Source: Okapia johnstoni
Taxonomy: Eukaryota; Chordata; Mammalia; Artiodactyla; Giraffidae
DNA: 64,000 nucleotides
Direction: 5' to 3'
NCBI GenBank assembly: GCA_024291935.2
Contig: CM044321.1
Span: forward strand, 62,614,985-62,678,984
The notes below the pieces were generated by a model. It did no database searches and was not told where the DNA came from. It saw only the letters and a program-made list of their open reading frames with translations. The position numbers were made by a program, and so were the translations under genes. Below, piece by piece: positions 48,600 through 60,617 of this stretch. The first letter of the stretch is position 1. Each line of letters opens with the position of its first letter.

Positions 48600-49030
48600 C
48601 AAAAATTTAAGTGTGAAATCTTAAACAATATACTAGAAAAATCTATTAATGTAGTTCACTACTTTAACAGGTAAAGGAGAAGGAAATAAATGATTTATCT
48701 CACTAGGTGCAAAAAAATAAGCAATTGATACATTTTTATCCTTGCATGATTAAAAAAAAATCTAAGCAAATCAGGAATGAAATAGACAAAAAATTTGCCT
48801 TAAATTGATTAAGAGTACCTACCAAAAACCTACATTTACCTCATTCTGAATAGTGAAATAATAAAAACATTCATGTTAATATCAATAAAAATAAAGATTC
48901 TCAGCATTGTTCTTCCATACAACATTCTACTAGAGGCTCTTTTTAAATAACAAAAAGAGTAAAAATAAAAGATATAAACACTAGAAGAAATAAAAAGTAT
49001 GTTCAGTTAATTTGAGTAAACATTAAGTTT
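48600..49030 (+). repeat. Old L1 ORF2 fragment
   Basis: ATTAATGTAGTTCACTACTT, ACAGGTAAAGGAGAAGG and CTACCAAAAACCTACATTTA match the order of a mammalian L1 ORF2 segment (family form ATTAATGTAATCCACCACAT). Degenerate, no frame. Confidence 0.6.
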
Positions 49031-49129
49031 AATCTGCAAATTATTATAATTAATTAGAAAGTTTATGCAAGTCATGGCATGAAACATTAATCTAGATGAC
49101 TGTACTTCCGTCAAGTTGGCCAAATACTC

Positions 49130-49580
49130 TAATCATACTGAAGCCTCAGGATCTTTGCACTTGCTATTCTCTCTTCCAGGAATGCTCTGCTCTTAGTTAG
49201 AAGCTTAGCTTGGTATCTACATTTCTACAGCCTTTTTTTCAAATGTCATCGTATCAGTGAGACTTCTGTGTCACATTATATAGGGCAGAAGTCTCTCCTT
49301 GCCTCTGACACTCCTTATTTCCTCTTACTCCACTGTACTTTTCTCCATGGCCTTTACCATTTGACATTCCTTCATTCACGGATTTATTCATCCACTTGTC
49401 CACTCATGTGGTGTGTCTTTCCTTCTCCTCTCTTTCTAGAATGCAGTTTGAATAAAGGCAAGGATTTTGTTTGTTCTGGTCACTGCTATATTCCCCAAAC
49501 TTTAAAGAGTGACTGGCATAAAATGGGTGCCCCAAAATATTATTTAATGGTTGGAAGAATAAAAATTGGTAAACATTGAA
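49130..49580 (+). repeat. L2 LINE 3' end
   Basis: CAGGATCTTTGCACTTGC, TTCCAGGAATGCTCTGCTC, AATAAAGGCAAGGATTTTGT and CTGCTATATTCCCCA follow the L2 3' consensus in order. Confidence 0.75.
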
Positions 49581-49615
49581 ATAATTAACATGAGAATAGC
49601 CAACTTTCAGGGAGT

Positions 49616-49618
49616 ACG

Positions 49619-49654
<36 letters not shown>
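49616..49654. repeat. (TA)n-rich microsatellite
   Basis: Alternating TA interrupted by TACA. Simple repeat. Confidence 0.9.
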
Positions 49655-50664
49655 ATGAAAAGAACACTGGGCTTAATTTTGATCCCTAAAGAAACAGTGT
49701 TCAAGGGATGAATAGAAGAGGCCCCAATAAGTGAGACTGAGAAGAAGCAACCAGAGAAAATGCTGATGGATGGTGATGATGATATTTATAACAATCATAT
49801 TAGATTTTGTTTTATCAAACATTACATAAAAAACACTTTTAAATTCATTATTATTCACTATTACTTTTTTAGTCCTTAAAAAAAACCCTATTAGGTAAAG
49901 ACTATAATATTCTCCATTTTACAGATGAGAAGAGTGAAGTTTAGAGGACTTAAATAATGTTTCCAAAACTTTCCAATAATTGTTTCCAAATAACCTTCCA
50001 CAGACCATTAGGACAGCCAGGGTTTGAGCCAATACACTAGCCAGTTATGGGAATCAAAGGACTGGTGACTTTCGAAAAGGACATAGTGATAAGCACTGTC
50101 AAGTGAAACTAAAATTAGAATCTCTGACCAGAATTTATGTGTAATTCTTATCAAATCAAGTATACACTTGGCCTGTGAGCTACATTTTTAAGCAATAAAG
50201 GATTTCTTTTAGATATCATTTAACAGTCTCCTTCAATGTAAAAGACATAAAGAGAGAGAGAGTTTCAAAAATAAAAGCAGGTGTCTGTACAAACCGAACA
50301 AGACAGTTCTCTGCTCTTTCTCTTCACAGTCTTAGGCTTGTCATGTAACACCAGCCCCCTCCTGTTATTTGGTGATTTATAGGTTACAGCGTGCCTTCAC
50401 ATTTAATCTTCACTGCAACCCTGTGAGTATTAACTTTGGGAAGTCTTTGATATAGATTTCTCCGGTTTCTATTCCACAAGGAGAAATATCTTGGATAAAT
50501 GTCCCTATTTCAAAATGGGAAACTGGAAATGTGGAGAAGTTAACTGGATGTGTCATTTCCACACGACTGAAAATGATTGAGGTGGGATACAATCCTTAGT
50601 CTTGATGACTGAGCTAGTTCCAGGACATCATGGCAGCCTGATTTACAAGACAATCTATTGATGA
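49655..50664. other. Intronic, MIR-like fragments
   Basis: Apart from the MIR at 49875-50040, a CACATTTAATCTTCACTGCAACC stretch near 50398-50421 (start CACATTTAATCTTCACTGC) suggests another MIR/L2 fragment. The remainder is unassigned. Confidence 0.4.
49875..50040 (-). repeat. MIR SINE, antisense
   Basis: CTATTAGGTAAAGACTATAA, CCATTTTACAGATGAGAAG, and GGTTTGAGCCAATACACTAG match the reversed MIR core. Confidence 0.6.
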
Positions 50665-50860
50665 AGAATTTAGACTCTGGAGTCAGGTTGCGTGGGTTTC
50701 TGTGTGACCATGAACAAGCTATTGAACTTCTCTAAGACCTGTTCAGAATAACACCTACTTCCAAATATGATTTTGATGATTAAGATAAGGCATGATAAGC
50801 TCCTATGCCAGGGCATGGTACATGGTAAGTGCTTCATACATGTTTGTTGTTGCTGGTGTC
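50665..50860 (+). repeat. MIR SINE
   Basis: ATTTAGACTCTGGAGTCAGG, GTGACCATGAACAAGCTATT, TCTCTAAGACCTG and GGCATGGTACATGGTAAGTG follow MIR almost end to end. Confidence 0.72.
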
Positions 50861-52189
50861 ATTGTCATCAGACCCCAAGCATATTTGTGTTAATAGTATC
50901 ATTGAGTCAAAATGATTTTTGCCAGATCTTTGTTCATTTGGTTCATGTGTTTATCATAGTTCTAAAATAAATCTGTTATCCAAGTTATCGCAGAAGTATG
51001 TTTACTATGTCGCTCCTACACCTGTTCAAATCAATACAAACTATATCTATTTGCTGGTATTTTTCATTCAAAGTAGACTTGAAACAGGCTTTATAGTGAA
51101 AATGGATAGCCAATGCAGTTCAAAATGAATGTTAACTTTAAAAGAGTAAAAATAGTTATTGACATTACATTATTTATATTTATACTGGATGTCTCATCGA
51201 CTGAAGCTTGGGTAAAGTTATAAATAGTTTGTATGAGAACACTTAAAGGAGATAAGAGAATCATAAATTGTATAATCTGCACTCTCGTTCCTCACTTTTC
51301 TCACAAACTCCTGTTGTTATTTTTTTTTACAAACTTCATTTTTAAAAAATTGATATTTATCTCTTCTTGTAAAAAACTAACAATAATATCTTCCATTTCT
51401 CCTGCCTGAATTTAAATTAAAAATTTCAGGTTAATGACAGCTCATTTTTACTAAAGGGCATCATAGAAATGATAAGGTTTGAGTTGCATCCTGAAAATTT
51501 GGTAGAATTTGGCCAGTGGGAGGAAAGAGGCGGACACTAACAGGAAAGCTATGAATGGAAAGTTTGACGCTGAAATGATTGGGCCATGGGATTCCTGCCA
51601 GGGTGGAGTACAAAGTATAGTTTAATATTCAGGGTTGGATGTGATTATAGAAGTCTTTGCTTATCAAATAAACTCATTAAGATATAATTAGGTAATACCA
51701 AGGACAGTCTCTGATATAAAATTAACTAATATTTAAAGAATCTAAAATCAGGAGCCTTTTTGTAAAGAACTATGGTCCATCTCTCCAGACTGATACATAC
51801 AGCATTCATTCAAGTTCAGATATTCAGTAGCATCTTAATATTTCATGAAGAGTTATTCCACAATTTGTTCAGCCTTTCTTTTTTGAAAAAACATTCATGT
51901 GCTATCCAGATTTCTATCATGACAATGATGAAATAAACGCATAATCTCAAGGTGCCTGATTTTCTGTAGGAAGCATTCCCGAACTAAGAGTATGGTTCTT
52001 AGAATTTATGTAAGTGCCAGATTCTTTCAAGCAAGGCTGTTACAATTTGCATTCCTCTTGATTTTGACGAATGTGGGCACCGGTATCCTCAGCTCCTAAA
52101 CTTTGGCAAAATAACTGTAGTTCATTATTCTTTTATATTTCCTTTCCCTATTAATGAGAAAGATTATCCAATGTTCCTGATCTTTTCTT
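50861..52189. other. Intronic, no recognised content
   Basis: AT-rich and unassigned. No coding potential supported. Confidence 0.4.
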
Positions 52190-52965
52190 CTAGTCTTCCT
52201 GAGATAAAATTGACATACAGCACTATATAGATTCAAGGTGTACAGCATAATGATTTGACTCACATACATCATGAAATGACAACCATAAGTTTAACAACAT
52301 CCATTGTGTCATATAGACACAAAATAAAGGAAGAAAATAGTTTCCTTGTGCTGAGATCTCAAGATTTACTCTCTTAAAAACATGCAACAGTGATAATTAT
52401 ATTATCATGTTGTACTTTACATCCCTAGTACTTATTTATCTTATAACTGCAAGTTTGTACCTTCTGACTGCCCTCATCAACTTCCCTGACCCCCACAACC
52501 CCTACCTCTGTGCTTAGTCATTCAGTCATGTCCGAATCTTTGCCACCCCATGAACTGTAGACTGCCAGGCTCCTCTGTCCATGGGATTTCCCAGGCAAGA
52601 ATGCTGGAGTGGTTTGCCATTTCCTTCTCCAGGGGATCTTCCCAACCCAGGGGTCAAACCCAGGCCCCTCTGTTGCAAGCGGATTCTTTTCTGTCTGAGC
52701 CACCAAGGAAGCCCCAACCCCTACCTCTGGTTAGCACAAATCTGATCTTTTTTCTATAGATTTATTGTTGTTTTTTGTTTGAGTGTAATTGACCAACAAC
52801 ATTACGTGAGTTCTTGGTGTACAACATAGTGATTCAATATTTCTAGCAGTATGAAATGATGATCATGGTAAGTCTATTTACCATCTGTCACCATACAAAG
52901 ATATTACATTATTATTGACTATATTCCCCACACTGTACATTTCGTTTCTGTGACTTTTTTATTTT
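52190..52965 (-). repeat. Old L1 3' UTR, antisense, split by a SINE
   Basis: TGAGATAAAATTGACATACAG, GGTGTACAGCATAATGATTTG and later AATTGACCAACAACATTACG with GGTGTACAACATAGTGATTC are two L1M-type 3' UTR blocks in reverse. The Bov-tA at 52511-52714 sits in the first. The two blocks may be separate insertions. Confidence 0.65.
52511..52714 (-). mobile_element. Bov-tA SINE, antisense
   Basis: CTTAGTCATTCAGTCATGTC through GAGCCACCAAGGAAGCCC. A perfect 15-bp duplication CAACCCCTACCTCTG at 52496-52510 and 52715-52729 fixes both boundaries. Confidence 0.96.
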
Positions 52966-53432
52966 TTAACAGGAATTTTGTGCTTCATAATTTCCCTCAC
53001 CAATTTCACTCTTTCCCTGCCCTTTTCCCTCTGGCAACTACTTGTTCATACTCTCTGTATCTATGACACTGTTTCTATTTTGTTATGTTTGCTAATTTGT
53101 TTTGTTTTTATTTTCTTCTGTGAAAGTCTTTGGTTGTTCTACTTGAGAAATGTAAAATAAAATATGTAGTTCTCCATTCTGTGTTTCCAGTCTTGGTTTA
53201 AGAGTTCTCCCCAACCCTTTGGCTATACAACTAGTTTTTTAAATTCTTTTCTAAATGTTGTTGCTTTTTCTTTATATATTTAAATATTTTTCCCATCCCA
53301 AATTTATTGTTATGAAATGACATAGGGGCTAATTTTGGTTTTTTTGGGGTAGAAAATGGTTTCAGTGCCATATAATAAATGAATCACTTTTTCCAATTGA
53401 ATAGAAATTTTACTTTTTCACATATCAAGTTC
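52966..53432. other. Intronic, T-rich, possibly LINE-derived
   Basis: T-rich sequence that could be further old L1 in reverse. I could not confirm a family. Confidence 0.35.
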
Positions 53433-53446
53433 CCGTATATAGTAAG

Positions 53447-53574
53447 TGGTGGTGGTGGTTTAATTGCTAAGTCATTTCAGACTTTTTACGACCCCATGGA
53501 CTGTAGCCCTCCAGGCTCCTCTATCCATGGGATTTCCCAGGCAAGAATCCTGGAGCGAGTTGCCATTTCCTTCT
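53447..53574 (-). mobile_element. Truncated Bov-A SINE, antisense
   Basis: Only the 3' part (AATTGCTAAGTCATTTCAGA to TTGCCATTTCCTTCT), preceded by a short (GGT)n. A perfect 14-bp duplication CCGTATATAGTAAG at 53433-53446 and 53575-53588 shows it inserted already lacking its tRNA head. Confidence 0.95.
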
Positions 53575-53755
53575 CCGTATATAGTAAGAAGTAATAATGG
53601 TTAAAAAGCTATTCAACTGATCTGTACTTGTTGCTGTATTCTTGGATCATGGTCTTCCTTTCATAATTTTTGAAATTCTTGGATATATATTCCTCCTTAT
53701 CAACTACTAAAATAGTTTTATCAAGTTATAAATAAAAAAGATTCTGAACAAAATG

Positions 53756-53946
53756 ATGGTATTTAGTTGCTAAGTAGTGTCTGACTCTTGCGATCCCATG
53801 AACTGTAGCCCACAGGATTTTCCAGGCAAGAATACTGGAGTGAGTTGTCACTTCCTTCTCCAGGGGATCTTCCTGACCTAGAGATTGAACCCAGATCTCC
53901 TGCTCTGCAGACAGATTCTTTACTGACTGAGCTACCAGGGAAGGCC
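53756..53946 (-). mobile_element. Bov-tA SINE, antisense
   Basis: TTAGTTGCTAAGTAGTGTCT to GAGCTACCAGGGAAGGCC. A perfect 12-bp duplication CTGAACAAAATG at 53744-53755 and 53947-53958. About 20 bases are missing in the body after CCCACAGG. Confidence 0.94.
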
Positions 53947-54250
53947 CTGAACAAAATGCACGTATTTATTTTGAGACAATTGACACAATTAAGATATTAG
54001 GTCTTCCTATTCAGAACATAATATTTTCACCATATTTTGGATCTTATTTTATGCTGTGTGATGTTTTATTGTTTCTTCTTATATATTTTATTTATTTTTT
54101 CTTTAATATTTTCATTAGTACAGTATATTTTGCCACAATTTATAATAGCTACTTTTTCATTCTATATTTAATTAGTTCTGTTTATAACTGAATTTCTCAT
54201 ATAGAGAAAAACATGGATTTTTTAAATTTATATAAGATATATAAGGTATC

Positions 54251-55332
54251 TTATATCTTCAGTTCAGTACAGTTAAGTTGCTCAGTTGTGTCTGACTCTT
54301 TGCGACCCATGGACTGCAGCACGCCAGGCTTCCCTGTCCATCACCAACTCTGGGACTTTACTCATACTCATGTCCATTGAGTTGGTGATACCATCCAACC
54401 ATCTCATCCTCTGTCGTCCCCTTCTCCTCCCACTTTCAATCTTTCCCAGCATCAGGATCTTTTCCAAAGAGTCAGTTCTTCACATCAAGTGGCCAAAGTA
54501 TTGGAGTTTCACCTTTAGCATCTGTCCTTCTGATGAATATTCAGGACTCATTTCTTTTAGGATGGACTGGTTGGATCTCCTTGTAGTCCAAGGGACTCTC
54601 AAGAGTCTTCTCCAACACCACAGTTCAAAAACATCAATTCTTCAGCGCTCAGCTTTCTTTATAGTCCAACTCTCACATCCATACATGACTACTGGAAAAA
54701 CCATAGCTTTGACTAGATGCAACTTTGTTGGCAAAGTAATGTCTCTGCTTTTTAATATGCTGTCTAGGTTGGTCATAACTTTTCTTCCAAGGAGCAAGAG
54801 TCTTTTAATTTCATGGCTGCAGTCACCATCTGCAGTGATTTTGGAGCCCAAAAAATAAAGTCTGTCACTGTTTCCATTGCTTCCCCATCTATTTGCCATG
54901 AACTGATGGGACGGATGCCATGATCTTAGTTTTCTGAATGTTTAGCTTTAAGCCAACTTTTTCATTCTCCTCTTTCACTTTCTTCAAGAGGCTCTTTAGT
55001 TCTTTGCTTCCTGCCATGAGTGTGTTGTCATCTGCATATCTGAGGTTTTGATATTTCTCCCGGCAATCTTGATTCCAGCTTGTGCTTCATCTAGCCCAGC
55101 ATTTCTCATGATGTACTCTGCATATAAGTTAAATAAGCAGGGTGACAATATACAGCCTTGACATACTCCCTTCCCTATTTGGAACCAGTCTGTTGTTCCA
55201 TGTCCAGTTCTAACTGTTGCTTCCTGACCTGCATATGATTTCTCAAGAGGCAGGTCAAGTGGTCTGGTATTCCCATCTCTTTAAGAATTTTCCTTGGTTT
55301 GTTGTGATCCACACAGTCAAAGGCTTTGGCAT
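54251..55332 (-). mobile_element. 5'-truncated BovB LINE, antisense
   Basis: Reversed BovB from TCAGTTCAGTACAGTTAAGT to CAAAGGCTTTGGCATC. Minus-strand fragments at 54899-54642 (DCSHEIKR, MYGCESWTIKKAER) and 54467-54282 are pieces of the RT C-terminal region. Frames are broken by short deletions. Confidence 0.92.
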
Positions 55333-56140
55333 CAACTTTATTCATTCATTCATATATCAACCACTTGATTTTTGTGGAAGTTCATGTTTGAGTATATATG
55401 TATATGCATATGTGCATGTTTATGAAAATTTCTCAAGTTCTCAATAAATTATGTTTAATTAGTTTTAAAAATATAACTCTAAGTTGAAACTCCCTTACGT
55501 TGGTTTGAAGTAGAAGGTCAGTCTGGGTGATTAAGAGAGATAAATTTGATATTCATAAGTCTGAGTTTTAAAAAACATAGGTTCCAGTACATTAGATAAA
55601 AACATTGAAGCTAAAGATTCCAACAAATTTTTGTTGAGTTACTTGAAAATATTATCATAAAATTTCAATTGTTTTACTGTCAATAAGGGTACAAAAAAGG
55701 TTTTTGAATCATAGAGATTTCATGTTACATCAATGACCTCTCTCATATAACAGAGATATTAAAGGACTTTCGCAAGATGATATAACTAATCCAGGGTAAG
55801 GCCCGATTAGAATATTGGCCTATTTGGTCTTAATAATTGAAGATATACCAATTACTATTATATAAGAACATTTCTTTTACTCAGTTTATACAACCCAGTT
55901 TAATGAATGCTGAATGTAAGGGAATGAATTCTCTTAAACTGGATGAAATTCACTCCAGGATGAATTTTTCTCTAGAAATGTATACTTCAGCATTAATAGT
56001 TCAAAAATGTATATGTTAGTGACAAAAAGACATTTCTATATTTGGGTAAAATGTCACACTCTAGATTTTAAAGTATATGCCTCAGACTGGTGCCAAGTCA
56101 CTTCAGTGAAAAGCATCGGGTTGAATTTGAGGAAAGCTAT
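55333..56140. other. Intronic, no recognised content
   Basis: AT-rich. A TTCATTCATTCAT patch lies at 55339-55352. 55770-55830 may be a MIR remnant. Confidence 0.4.
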
Positions 56141-56150
56141 CAGTTTATGA

Positions 56151-56411
56151 TGGAGAAGGCAATGGCAACCCACTCCAGTACTCTTGCCTGGAAAATCCCA
56201 TGGATGGAGCAGCCTGGTAGGCTGCAGTCCATGGGGTCGCAAAGAGTCAGACATGACTGAGCGACTTCACTTTCACTTTTCACTTTCATGCATTGGAGAA
56301 GGAAATGGCAACCCGCTCCAGTGTTCTTGCCTGGAGAATCCCAGGGATGGCGGAGCCTGGTGGGCTGCCGTCTATGGGGTCGCACAGAGTCGGACACGAC
56401 TGAAGCGACTT

Positions 56412-56449
<38 letters not shown>
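56151..56449 (+). mobile_element. Bov-A2 SINE, dimeric, near consensus
   Basis: Two Bov-A monomers joined by the CACTTTCACTTTTCACTTTC linker, starting TGGAGAAGGCAATGGCAACC, ending in an AGC tail. 10-bp duplication CAGTTTATGA at 56141-56150 and 56450-56459. Retained CpGs (GGGGTCGCACAGAGTCGG, ACACGAC) suggest a young insertion. Confidence 0.97.

Positions 56450-56450
<1 letters not shown>
56412..56450 (+). repeat. (AGC)13 microsatellite in Bov-A2 tail
   Basis: Thirteen uninterrupted AGC units, the typical 3'-end microsatellite of this SINE family. Confidence 0.97.
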
Positions 56451-56453
<3 letters not shown>

Positions 56454-56484
56454 TTATGAGTTAATAGTTAATCAGTTAAACTGA

Positions 56485-56683
56485 TTGTTAGTCGCTCAAT
56501 CGTGTCTGACTCTTTGCAACCCCATGGACTGTAGCTGCCAGCCTCCTCTGTCCATAGGATTCTCCAAGCAAGAATATTGTAGTAGTGCATTGCCATTCCC
56601 TTCTCCAGGAGATATTTCCAACCCAGGGATCAAACCTAGGGTCCTGCATTGCAGGCACATTCTTTACCATCTGAGCATTAATG
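56485..56683 (-). mobile_element. Bov-tA SINE, antisense
   Basis: GTTAGTCGCTCAATCGTGTC to TTCTTTACCATCTGAGC. The outermost head bases are lost. It lies about 35 bases from the Bov-A2 in opposite orientation. Confidence 0.9.
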
Positions 56684-56689
56684 TGTATT

Positions 56690-57433
56690 ATTTAGCTTAT
56701 GTGTAGGTCAGTCATTCTGAAAACTATGTGATATGAAACTGATTCAGTTAATAATGTAACTAATGTTATGGTAAGATTGAGAAAAAGACATTGAACAAAT
56801 ATTCATAAATCTTAGAAAAAAAGCCAGAGCAAACTTCCAGCTATACAGTGTAATAAACAGGGATATGAGTTTGGTTTCCAGGTTGTCTTTTAATTGCCTC
56901 TCCTTCTTAGCTGTAGATTTCTGGGTCAACAATATAATTCAATCAGTTGAAATTCGTTAAATGGGGGAGTCTGTTGCTTATACATGAGTATATTTTCATA
57001 CATGTATGTTTTCATGGGTGTAATGCTTTTATGTCTGTAGAGTTTATTTTGACTAAAATAAGTCAAGCATAGTATAATTTTTATCTACAGGGTTGTTCTT
57101 GTGACGTTCATTTCTTGTCCTTAAATATGTCAAATTTGGAGGAAAAAAATAATATTCCTATCAAAGTCATTTTGAGGTAATAGCCCCTGAGCACCTATAG
57201 TGGACTATTTATTTTCCTGTTAGAAAACCTGCTTTTCACTTAAGACATTGGAAACACAAAAAGAAAGAGGGAGAGTTGCATACTGAAGACACTGAATAAA
57301 GCACAGCACAGGATAGAGACAAAAAATAGACTTGTGAGTGAACCATGAAAGAAGGAGAAGCCCATTATCTGCATTTTCTAAATGTTTCTGAGTCCCAATG
57401 CCTTATATTTTAGACTTCTTTAAACTTCCATTG
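56690..57433. other. Intronic, no recognised content
   Basis: AT-rich and unassigned. Confidence 0.4.
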
Positions 57434-57637
57434 TTAAATCGCAAAGACATGTCCAACTCTTGCGACCCCAGGGACCATAGCCTGCCAGGATCCTCTGTTC
57501 ATGGGATTTTTTCAGGCAAGAATACTGGGATGAGTTGCCATTTCCTTCTCCAGGGCATCTTCCCAACTCAGGGATCAAACCCACATCTCCTGCATTGGCA
57601 GGCAGATTGTCTACCACTGAGCCAGCTGGGAAACCCT
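57434..57637 (-). mobile_element. Bov-tA SINE, antisense
   Basis: AAATCGCAAAGACATGTCCA to GAGCCAGCTGGGAAACCC. Normal body. No clear target duplication. Confidence 0.9.
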
Positions 57638-58189
57638 TACATTTCTGAGTATCAGATAAATAGTAAAGTTGCTAATCAACTGATAAATGTCTCTGCCACT
57701 GGAGCTCAGCAAGCAGGCATCTCTTTGCTGCCCTCTTCTCTGCTCCAATGTCACCATCTTCCAAGGCAAGAAGTTCTTTGAGATGGTACTCTCATATTTC
57801 CTATGAAGTCAGTAAGAAGTGGACTTTCATTAACTTTTATTTTGGCCAGCTAATGGACAAAAGAGAGGAGAAGGGTCATTGGCCCTTATTTGATTAAGGA
57901 CTTCTCTGAAAATCCCTTTTCAGTCCTAGATTTTGCAAATATGCCATTAGAGTACTGCCATTCTGCAATGGAACTCTGAATCATTTAGTTCTGTTTATGA
58001 TTAGCTTTCCCTCCAAGACAAGTAGACATTATTGAAACTGAAACCCAACTGAAAGATATGACAGGGCATATGGACTAGAGCTCCCTTGTCCTCTGATACC
58101 TTTGCTTTGAATTTCTCCTATTCCACACATACATTTCCTCTCTCTCTCTCTTTGTGTCTCTCCCTTTCCTGCATCATGGTCATGATCAC
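57638..58189. other. Intronic, no recognised content
   Basis: No element named. A CT run lies at 58138-58152. Confidence 0.4.
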
Positions 58190-58680
58190 AGTCTTTCCTT
58201 TTCCATTACTCCAGCTCTAGCTCAGACTGCACTGATTACCAGGCTCCCTCATCTACCTCCAGCCATTCTACTTTTCAATCTGATAATCAAAATATGCTAC
58301 AGTGATATTAGCATGTAGGAATTACTCCATTATTCTCCTAGTTAAATTCTACTATGACTCCACTAATGGCTATTCAAAAACCTTCCCTCATGTTGCCCTA
58401 ATCTGCATTCAGGCATTTTACAATTATTTATCTCTATTTGGTTTATCCCATACTCTAAAGAATTTGCTATGAATCCATCTTTCTTACTTTTTTTTCTTGT
58501 TGTCATTTTCTGGTAACTTTTCTATGTTGCTAGTTCTAACCCATTTCAAGTATAAATTCCCTCTAAAATCCTTTTCTAATTCTACCTAGTAAAAATAATG
58601 TCTTCTGTAAATTAATTTCCCTATTGCTTTATTTATCCTCTCTTTAGGGAATTTATTAAATATTTATGCCAAAATCACTT
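58190..58680 (+). repeat. Possible L2-like sequence
   Basis: The general pattern (CTCCAGCCATTCTACTTTTC, ACCTTCCCTCATG, TTATTTATCCTCTCTTTAGG) resembles L2 but is weak. Confidence 0.3.
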
Positions 58681-58697
58681 GCATAATATTATACTCT

Positions 58698-58740
58698 GTG
58701 TGTGTATGTGTGTGTGTGTGTAGGTATGTGCACTTGTGTG
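58698..58740 (+). repeat. GT-rich simple repeat
   Basis: TGTGTGTGTATGTGTGTGTG, imperfect. Confidence 0.9.
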
Positions 58741-58954
58741 TATGCGCAACCATACTTTTAGAACTAAGGAGAATAACTACATGATTATTTCCATAGAAGC
58801 TTTCAGGCCTTAGAAAAATTCAATATCCAACCCTGATAATAAATAAAACACTTCAAAAATTATTGCTTAAAATGTTGAGTGCCATAAATAAGTAGATGGA
58901 TAGAGTGATAAAGGACTAGCAATATCAAGTATAAGTTACAGTTAGCATGAAAGT

Positions 58955-59562
58955 TGGTATCACTGTTTAAGAATATTATTCGATCCAGATTCCATTCCTA
59001 GGTACAAGACCAACAGATATGGACAAAGATGTGCAAAGGAACCATATTCTTAATGGCCACAGACTGGAAACCACACAAGTATCATAAAAAATAGATTGAT
59101 AAATAAGTTGTGTCATTTTCAAAAATCAAAATCTTATGCAGAATTGACGTAACAAAAATGATTGCTACTAACAGAGAAAGTTAAAAATAAAAAGTACATA
59201 CTTTGATTTGTTTACATAAAGTTTAAAAGTATGTGAAAGTAATCTGTGGTGATAAAAGTTAGATTTGTGATTCTGAAATGGAATGACTGAGAAAGGACAA
59301 GAGGGAGGTTCTCAGGATGCAGACACTCTTCTGGGTTTTTGTCTGTGTTGTGTCACACAAGCATGTTCACGTTTTAAAAAGGTATCAAGCTGTACATTTT
59401 ACTGTTTGTATGTATGAAAGTGAAAGTCACTCCATTGTGTCTGAGTCTTTGCGACCCCACGGACTCTAGGCCAGAATACCGGAGTGGGTGGCCTTTCGCT
59501 TCTCCAGCGGATCTTACCAACCCAGGGATCTAATGTATGTTATACCTCAAAAACAAGTTCAA
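58955..59562 (+). repeat. Old L1 3' end, interrupted by a SINE
   Basis: CATTCCTAGGTACAAGACCA, AATGGCCACAGACTGGAAAC, AAGTACATACTTTGATTTG and TGTACATTTTACTGTTTGTA, then GTTATACCTCAAAAACAAG after the SINE, follow the ORF2-end to 3' UTR order of an old mammalian L1. Confidence 0.65.
59417..59532 (-). mobile_element. Internally deleted Bov-A SINE, antisense
   Basis: AAGTCACTCCATTGTGTCTG to TTACCAACCCAGGGATCT. The stretch between GACTCTAGG and CCAGAATACC lacks the usual CATGG...CAGGCAAG block. ATGTATG flanks (59410-59416 and 59533-59539) restore the L1 when joined. Confidence 0.87.
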
Positions 59563-60617
59563 AATTAATAATGATTGCAATGAATCAAAATATATCGAAT
59601 AAAAGAAAAATCCATGGGCCCATGAGTAATATTCAGTTGTTTAAAGGAGAAGAGGACCAAATTGTACATTTAAAAGAATACAAGTAAGCAAACTCCGAAG
59701 TGATGATAGAATAAGAAAGCCCTCAATTATCAAACACCATGTAATAACCGATGTAGGTGCGTAATTAGCACTCAATAACAGGCAATCATTTAAGTGTTTT
59801 TGTTTTATTGTTATTTTCAATGCAATGCTTACCTTCTGGGACCTGGATAAACAATCATGTGTGCCTGCTAGGCTGCGTGATGAGAGTCCCAGCAGACTAT
59901 ATATGTATTTTGTGTGTTTTGTTTGAATATAACTGGTGAAAATATGTTTTTTTTTAGAAGTAGCAGTGATTTGCGGTGGGTGTATTTTCTTTTTTTTTTT
60001 GCTATTTTATTCCATTCTTGACCAAAGCTTCCTCTAAGTGGTTTTTTATGGAAAATTGTCCCACTAACTTAAAGGGTAGGGTGGAGATATACTTAAGTTG
60101 TCTTCTAAAAAATTAAATACTGACTATGTTAATATATATATACATACACACACACATAGAGTGTGTATCTTATGAAATAAACAGATATCCAAAATGGCCA
60201 AATGAATTAAAAGCATATGAGTTTAATTATTCTCTTGTATTACAGTCTACTTAAAAGTAGTGCAACTGAAGTTTCATATGACTTTCGTTTGTCTCTCAAT
60301 TACTTTCTTTTTATCCTTTTGTGGTTTCCATCATATTTGACCAATATCCTATTTTAATGTGATTTTTATGTCATCATTTTTTCTTCTCTGCCTGTTTAAC
60401 TTGTCCTTATGTAGCACTTATTTTCACAGAGGTCTCTATGACTTTGTGGCAGCAGGAGGAAATATTAAACCAAAAAATTGTCAAGCAGCAGGATGTAGTG
60501 CAATACATACAGGTCTGGGTGTCAGATAGATGGGCCTGATTTTAACAGCAGGATACCGCTTATTCACCAAGAGAGATGTCTATAAAAATATGAATAATGA
60601 ATAGTGAGAGTAAGTGT
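59563..60617. other. Intronic, no recognised content
   Basis: Unassigned, with T-runs near 59948 and 59990 and a short TA/CA simple stretch at 60135-60160. Confidence 0.4.

Noticed and set aside
54286..54858. 190-codon + strand open frame
   Set aside because: Antisense of a BovB RT segment on the minus strand; the same antisense pattern recurs at 33701-34069, 44959-45513 and 47812-48156.
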